Of a DNA stretch of 64,000 nt, positions 60,681 to 64,000 are shown piece by piece. The translations under genes were made by a program, and so were the position numbers. Positions within the stretch are counted from its first letter, which is position 1. Each line of letters begins with the position of its first letter. Source of the DNA: Nostoc foliaceum FACHB-393 (GTDB lineage: Bacteria > Cyanobacteriota > Cyanobacteriia > Cyanobacteriales > Nostocaceae); assembly GCF_014698505.1 (NCBI RefSeq), contig NZ_JACJTD010000006.1, forward strand, positions 1-64,000, in the 5' to 3' direction. Below the pieces are notes generated by a model. That model made no database searches. It saw only the letters and a list, made by a program, of their open reading frames with translations, and was not told the DNA's origin.

Positions 60681-62570
60681 TTATTTAACTATTCCTGAAT
60701 GACCAGGGATATCTGCTAAAGGTTCAAATCTGCCGCCTAAGTATTTAGCAAGAAACTCTTCTGCGATCGCAAAAAAGTGCAAGCGATTTTCTGGTCTGGC
60801 AAAACCATGTCCTTCATCTGTGTAAAGTGCATATTGCACCGGCAAACCAGCTTGCTGCATTGCGTTGACAATTTGATCGCTTTCTGATTGTTTCACTCGC
60901 GGATCATTTGCACCTTGACCGATAAGTAAAGGTTTTTGAATTCGGTCAGCAAAGAATAAAGGCGATCGCGACTTCAAAAATTCCTCTTCTGTCTCCAAGT
61001 TACCGACACGATGATAAAGCATTGCCTTCAGCGGTTCCCAATAGGGCGGTATAGTTCCTATCAGCGTAATTAGATTACTCGGCCCCACAATATCCACACC
61101 AGCAGCAAAAACTTCTGGTGTAAAAGTTAACCCCACTAAGGTAGCGTAACCACCATAAGAACCACCCATAATTGCAATCTTTTGCGGATCGGAAATACCT
61201 TGTTCCACTAGCCAGTTTACACTGTCAATCAAGTCGTCGTGCATCTTAGCAGCCCATTCTCGATTTCCAGCATTCAAAAATGCTTTGCCGTAGCCAGTGG
61301 AACCGCGAAAGTTTACTTGTAAAACAGCATAACCCCGGTTAGCTAGCCATTGCGCTGTAGGAGAGAAACCCCAAACATCCCGCGCCCAAGGGCCACCGTG
61401 AACCAGCAATACTGTTGGTAAATTCTGGGTAGGTATTCCCGCAGGGGTTGTTAGGTAACTGTGGATAGTTAAGCCATCCCGTGCTTCGTAGGAAATCGGT
61501 TGCATTGAAGCTAACTGCAACGTTTCGAGTTTGGGTTGGTTACTAAAAAGGAAAGTGCTAGTTTTTGACTCTCGGTTGTAGGCATAGTAATAAACTGGCC
61601 CATCGTCAGTTCTATAAGCTACTAGCCAAGTTTTATCTTCCAAGTCGCGGCTAATTACAGAGAATTCTCCAGGACGCAGCTTGGCAATTTCTTCAAAATC
61701 AGCGGCGATACTTTGGTCAATTACCTGCCATTCCTGTTTATCTTTGTAGAAAGAAACTGCTTGGATAACTCGTGTTACAGGCTGAATGACTATCCCCATA
61801 ACATCATACTGCTCATCTTGGGCGATCGCTGTTTCTTCACGGGTATCTAAGTCAACAGCTAGCAGACGTTGGGCGTTAGCATCATGACTGCCTTCAATAT
61901 AAAGTGTTTTGCCATCAGCCGAGAAGCTAACAGAATTCCCTTGTTCTTCTAGTCCCCAGTGACGGAGAACATCCCACTCTTTATCTGTGGTTTCCCGTAA
62001 TAACAAATCGTAACCACCATCAGGAGTACTAGCTATTGCTGCACGTACTTGAAAATCAGCGTCAGATGTCCAACTGATAATGTTACCGGGGTTGTCAGTG
62101 TCGAACTCAATCGCACCATTTTTTAAGTTGATGCGGTAAACGTCAAACTTTTGGGGATTATTTAAGTTCAACGCTACCAGCACTTCATCTGGAAATTTAG
62201 GTTCCAGTTCCACGAGTTCGGCTTTCACACCCTGGAATGGCGTTAAGTCACGCACAATCTTGGAGTGAATATTAACCAAGTGGAGGTGAAAGTTCTCGTC
62301 GCCATCCGAGTCTTGCATATAAATCAACTGGTCGGCGTTATAAGTCCAAAAGAAAATGCGGATACCGCGCTTTTTGTCGGCAGTTAGTATTTGGTCGTCT
62401 TCTTGTCCTATAGTTCGCAACCATACCTGCAAAACATTTTTCTCATCAGGGGCGATATATGCCAAGTACTTACCATCAGGCGAGAGTTGTGGGCTAGTTT
62501 TTTCGGGATTCCCAAACAGAATTTCGCGCGGAATCAGCGGTGGTAGGGAGGGTGCTTGAGCAGATGACAT
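60681..62570 (-). CDS. S9 family (prolyl oligopeptidase-type) serine peptidase
   Basis: 629 residues. The N-terminal two-thirds is a seven-blade beta-propeller (PQLSPDGKYLAYIAPDEKN, VSFSADGKTLYIEG). The C-terminal alpha/beta-hydrolase domain has HGGPWARDVWGF, then the nucleophile Ser471 in GGSYGGYATLVG, the acid in GQGANDPRVKQSESDQ and His in DEGHGFARPENRLHF. It hydrolyses short peptides or acyl-peptides. No signal peptide, so cytoplasmic. Confidence 0.94.
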   Translation of the reverse strand: MSSAQAPSLPPLIPREILFGNPEKTSPQLSPDGKYLAYIAPDEKNVLQVWLRTIGQEDDQILTADKKRGIRIFFWTYNADQLIYMQDSDGDENFHLHLVNIHSKIVRDLTPFQGVKAELVELEPKFPDEVLVALNLNNPQKFDVYRINLKNGAIEFDTDNPGNIISWTSDADFQVRAAIASTPDGGYDLLLRETTDKEWDVLRHWGLEEQGNSVSFSADGKTLYIEGSHDANAQRLLAVDLDTREETAIAQDEQYDVMGIVIQPVTRVIQAVSFYKDKQEWQVIDQSIAADFEEIAKLRPGEFSVISRDLEDKTWLVAYRTDDGPVYYYAYNRESKTSTFLFSNQPKLETLQLASMQPISYEARDGLTIHSYLTTPAGIPTQNLPTVLLVHGGPWARDVWGFSPTAQWLANRGYAVLQVNFRGSTGYGKAFLNAGNREWAAKMHDDLIDSVNWLVEQGISDPQKIAIMGGSYGGYATLVGLTFTPEVFAAGVDIVGPSNLITLIGTIPPYWEPLKAMLYHRVGNLETEEEFLKSRSPLFFADRIQKPLLIGQGANDPRVKQSESDQIVNAMQQAGLPVQYALYTDEGHGFARPENRLHFFAIAEEFLAKYLGGRFEPLADIPGHSGIVK

Positions 62571-62691
62571 ATTTTCTTTTCATCCTCTACTTGACTACCC
62601 TATTGTCACTTGGTGGAGAAAATGACAATTCATCCTATTGGGTGAACCTAGAATAGGTACGGGAATGCCTGAAGGTAAAAGAGCGCCCCCA

Positions 62692-62762
62692 TGTAGAGTC
62701 GCAATTTATTGCGTCTAAAAGACAGGCACATTAGAGAGACGCGATAAATCGCCGTCTCTACA
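62692..62762. repeat. Two adjacent copies of the GAGACGCGAT palindrome
   Basis: TGTAGAGTCGCAATTTATTG at 62692-62716 and AGAGAGACGCGATAAATCGC at 62733-62762, the latter ending GTCTCTACA. Confidence 0.7.
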
Positions 62763-62789
62763 GACGAATTTACTCATCAATTATTCTCG

Positions 62790-63041
62790 GCGACGAGTCT
62801 TTGATACTCGTGAATGAGTCTTTGATACTCGTGAATGAGTCTTTGATATTCGTGAATGAGTCTTTGATACTCGTGAATGAGTCTTTGATACTCGTGAATG
62901 AGTCTTTGATACTCGTGAATGAGTCTTTGATATTCGTGAATGAGTCTTTGATACTCGTGAACGAGCCTTTGATACTCGGCGACGAGTCTTTGATACTCGG
63001 TGACGAGTCTTTGATACTCGGTGACGAGTCTTTGATACTCA
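62790..63041. repeat. Minisatellite: twelve 21-bp units, open in both strands
   Basis: Twelve tandem copies of a 21-bp unit (TGAATGAGTCTTTGATACTCG with small changes). Because 21 is a multiple of three, both strands are open: minus strand heptapeptides SIKDSFT, plus strand NESLILV. Each unit holds a short inverted repeat, CGAGT/ACTCG around CTTTGAT, so each can form a hairpin. The array starts exactly at the recQ stop codon. Whether either peptide (92-93 residues) is made is unknown. Confidence 0.95.
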
Positions 63042-64000
63042 TTGACGGCAATTATCGCAATGTCCGCAACTCAGGTTAGCGGCTTCTTTGCCAAAACCAA
63101 AGGCGTTTAACAAAAACTGCCAACGACATTGCTTAGTTGTCAGGTATTGATGCATCTGCTTTGCAGCGTGTAATTGCGTCGGTGGCTGATTTCCCGCTTT
63201 TTGAGCAATGGTGTAATGAAAAGGGTCAAGCCAGTTTAGCTGACCACTGCTGTGGAGTAATGCCAGCGCTGTAGCACCTTCGGGAAATTTTCGGGTTACT
63301 GCATTCACTTCTCCCTGTTTCGGTAATTTTTTCACAAGTTGCTGCGCTATTTGTTGTTGCGATCGCATTTGTTCTTGAAAAAACTCTTGTCTCTGCTTAT
63401 CCCCTGAATCTAACCACCCCGTAGGTTCACTCACTAATGTCAACGCTTCTGCGGGTTTCCCATCCCTTCCAGCGCGGCCTATTTCTTGCACATATTCAGA
63501 TAGCAGATGTGGCGCGTGAAAATGTGCGACCCAACGAACATCACTTTTATTTATCCCCATACCAAACGCACAGGTGCAAACCACAAAGGGTATTTTACCA
63601 CTTAACCAGTTTGCTTCTACTGCACGGCGTTCAGCCGCACCCAATCCCGCATGATAACTAGCTGTGGCATAACCCATCTCTGCTAACCATTCAGCTAAAT
63701 CTTCGCTATCTCTCCTAGTGCGAACATAAACTAATCCCGATTGTTGCGGTCTAATTTGAATAAACTTTAATAACTGCTGTTTCCTACCTCGTGGTGTCCA
63801 AGCTATGCGAACGCTGGGATGCAAGTTCGGACGGTAAGGATTCAAGCGGAAAATCTCTGGTTGCTGTAATTGTAAAACTGTTTGAATAATCTTTTGGGCT
63901 GAGGGGTCAGCAGTAGCAGTAAAAGCAGCGATGCTGATTTTTGTTCCTGGTGGTTTTGATTTTAGCAATGCAGGACGCACCGCTCCTAATCTGCGATAAG
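63039..64000 (-). CDS. recQ: RecQ-type ATP-dependent DNA helicase, 3' part (5' cut by window edge)
   Basis: About 320 residues visible. Motif III AAFTATADPSA, motif IV SGLVYVRTRRDSEDLAEWL, motif V CTCAFGMGINKSDVRWVAHF, motif VI EYVQEIGRAGRDGKPAEAL. The zinc-binding Cys cluster is C-R-W ... CGHCDNC at the C-terminus. No HRDC domain follows; the stop lies within the first unit of the 21-bp repeat array. RecQ unwinds DNA with 3'-5' polarity in recombination and repair. The reading frame continues beyond the window, so the start is not seen. Confidence 0.95.
   Translation of the reverse strand, partial: YRRLGAVRPALLKSKPPGTKISIAAFTATADPSAQKIIQTVLQLQQPEIFRLNPYRPNLHPSVRIAWTPRGRKQQLLKFIQIRPQQSGLVYVRTRRDSEDLAEWLAEMGYATASYHAGLGAAERRAVEANWLSGKIPFVVCTCAFGMGINKSDVRWVAHFHAPHLLSEYVQEIGRAGRDGKPAEALTLVSEPTGWLDSGDKQRQEFFQEQMRSQQQIAQQLVKKLPKQGEVNAVTRKFPEGATALALLHSSGQLNWLDPFHYTIAQKAGNQPPTQLHAAKQMHQYLTTKQCRWQFLLNAFGFGKEAANLSCGHCDNCRQ

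Noticed and set aside
62790-63041. CRISPR array
   Set aside because: The 21-bp units are contiguous with no unique spacers, so it is a minisatellite.

Overview
The window comes from a filamentous, heterocyst-type cyanobacterium of the Nostoc/Anabaena group. The evidence is the start of psbA (photosystem II D1), a Psb32-type thylakoid protein, a plastid-lipid-associated (fibrillin) protein, very frequent GCGATCGC (HIP1) octamers, heptameric short tandem repeats (STRR), an rnpB gene with an STRR-type insert, a lone CIRCE-controlled groEL with a GGM tail, and a decayed xisH fragment (excision-factor family of the fdxN element). No tRNA, rRNA, CRISPR array or intact transposase was seen.

Layout. 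0-13 kb: psbA start, a membrane protein, an unusual MOSC + alkyltransferase-like fusion, fibrillin, SurE copy 1, Psb32, DUF4346-like and TPR proteins, a FemAB-like acetyltransferase, a RibD-like reductase, an orphan histidine kinase, a Gfo/Idh/MocA oxidoreductase and RNase III. 13-24 kb: rnpB, CorA, groEL, a WecA/MraY-type transferase, fabG, a y-type thioredoxin, small ORFs, and uppS translationally coupled to a diiron (ferritin-like) protein. 24-34 kb is the most accessory-looking part: xisH remnant, PhoX phosphatase, a LecA-like lectin domain protein, a STAND (NB-ARC/TPR) protein, a membrane HEAT protein overlapping a DUF4157 (eCIS-core) + OmpA protein, and a second DUF4157 paralogue with a shared N-terminus and promoter region, a damaged HExxH motif and a different GC-rich C-terminal half. 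34-46 kb: DUF2301 and YdcF-like pair, SGNH hydrolase, DprA, MarR with a DUF2269-like membrane protein, a beta-lactamase-fold hydrolase, a TrmH/TrmJ-type methyltransferase, a penicillin/AHL acylase-type protein and a SAM methyltransferase. 46-64 kb: secreted protein, SecA, c-type cytochrome, MoxR ATPase, RibF, a densely structured probable RNA of unknown class, an MBL hydrolase, SurE copy 2, PheS, a RelE-type toxin-antitoxin pair, a chrA / DUF442 / padR cluster, an S9 peptidase, a 12-unit 21-bp minisatellite and the 3' part of recQ.

How genes work together. Most are single-gene units of core metabolism. The couplings best supported by overlaps are diiron protein-uppS, DUF2301-YdcF, DUF4157/OmpA-HEAT and the toxin-antitoxin pair. 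The DUF4157 pair resembles polymorphic cargo of extracellular contractile injection systems: conserved N-terminus, swapped C-terminus. No injection-system structural gene lies in the window, so that role is inference. A second theme is invasion of genes by small repeats: rnpB, ribF, a SAM methyltransferase and several 5' ends carry repeat-like inserts.
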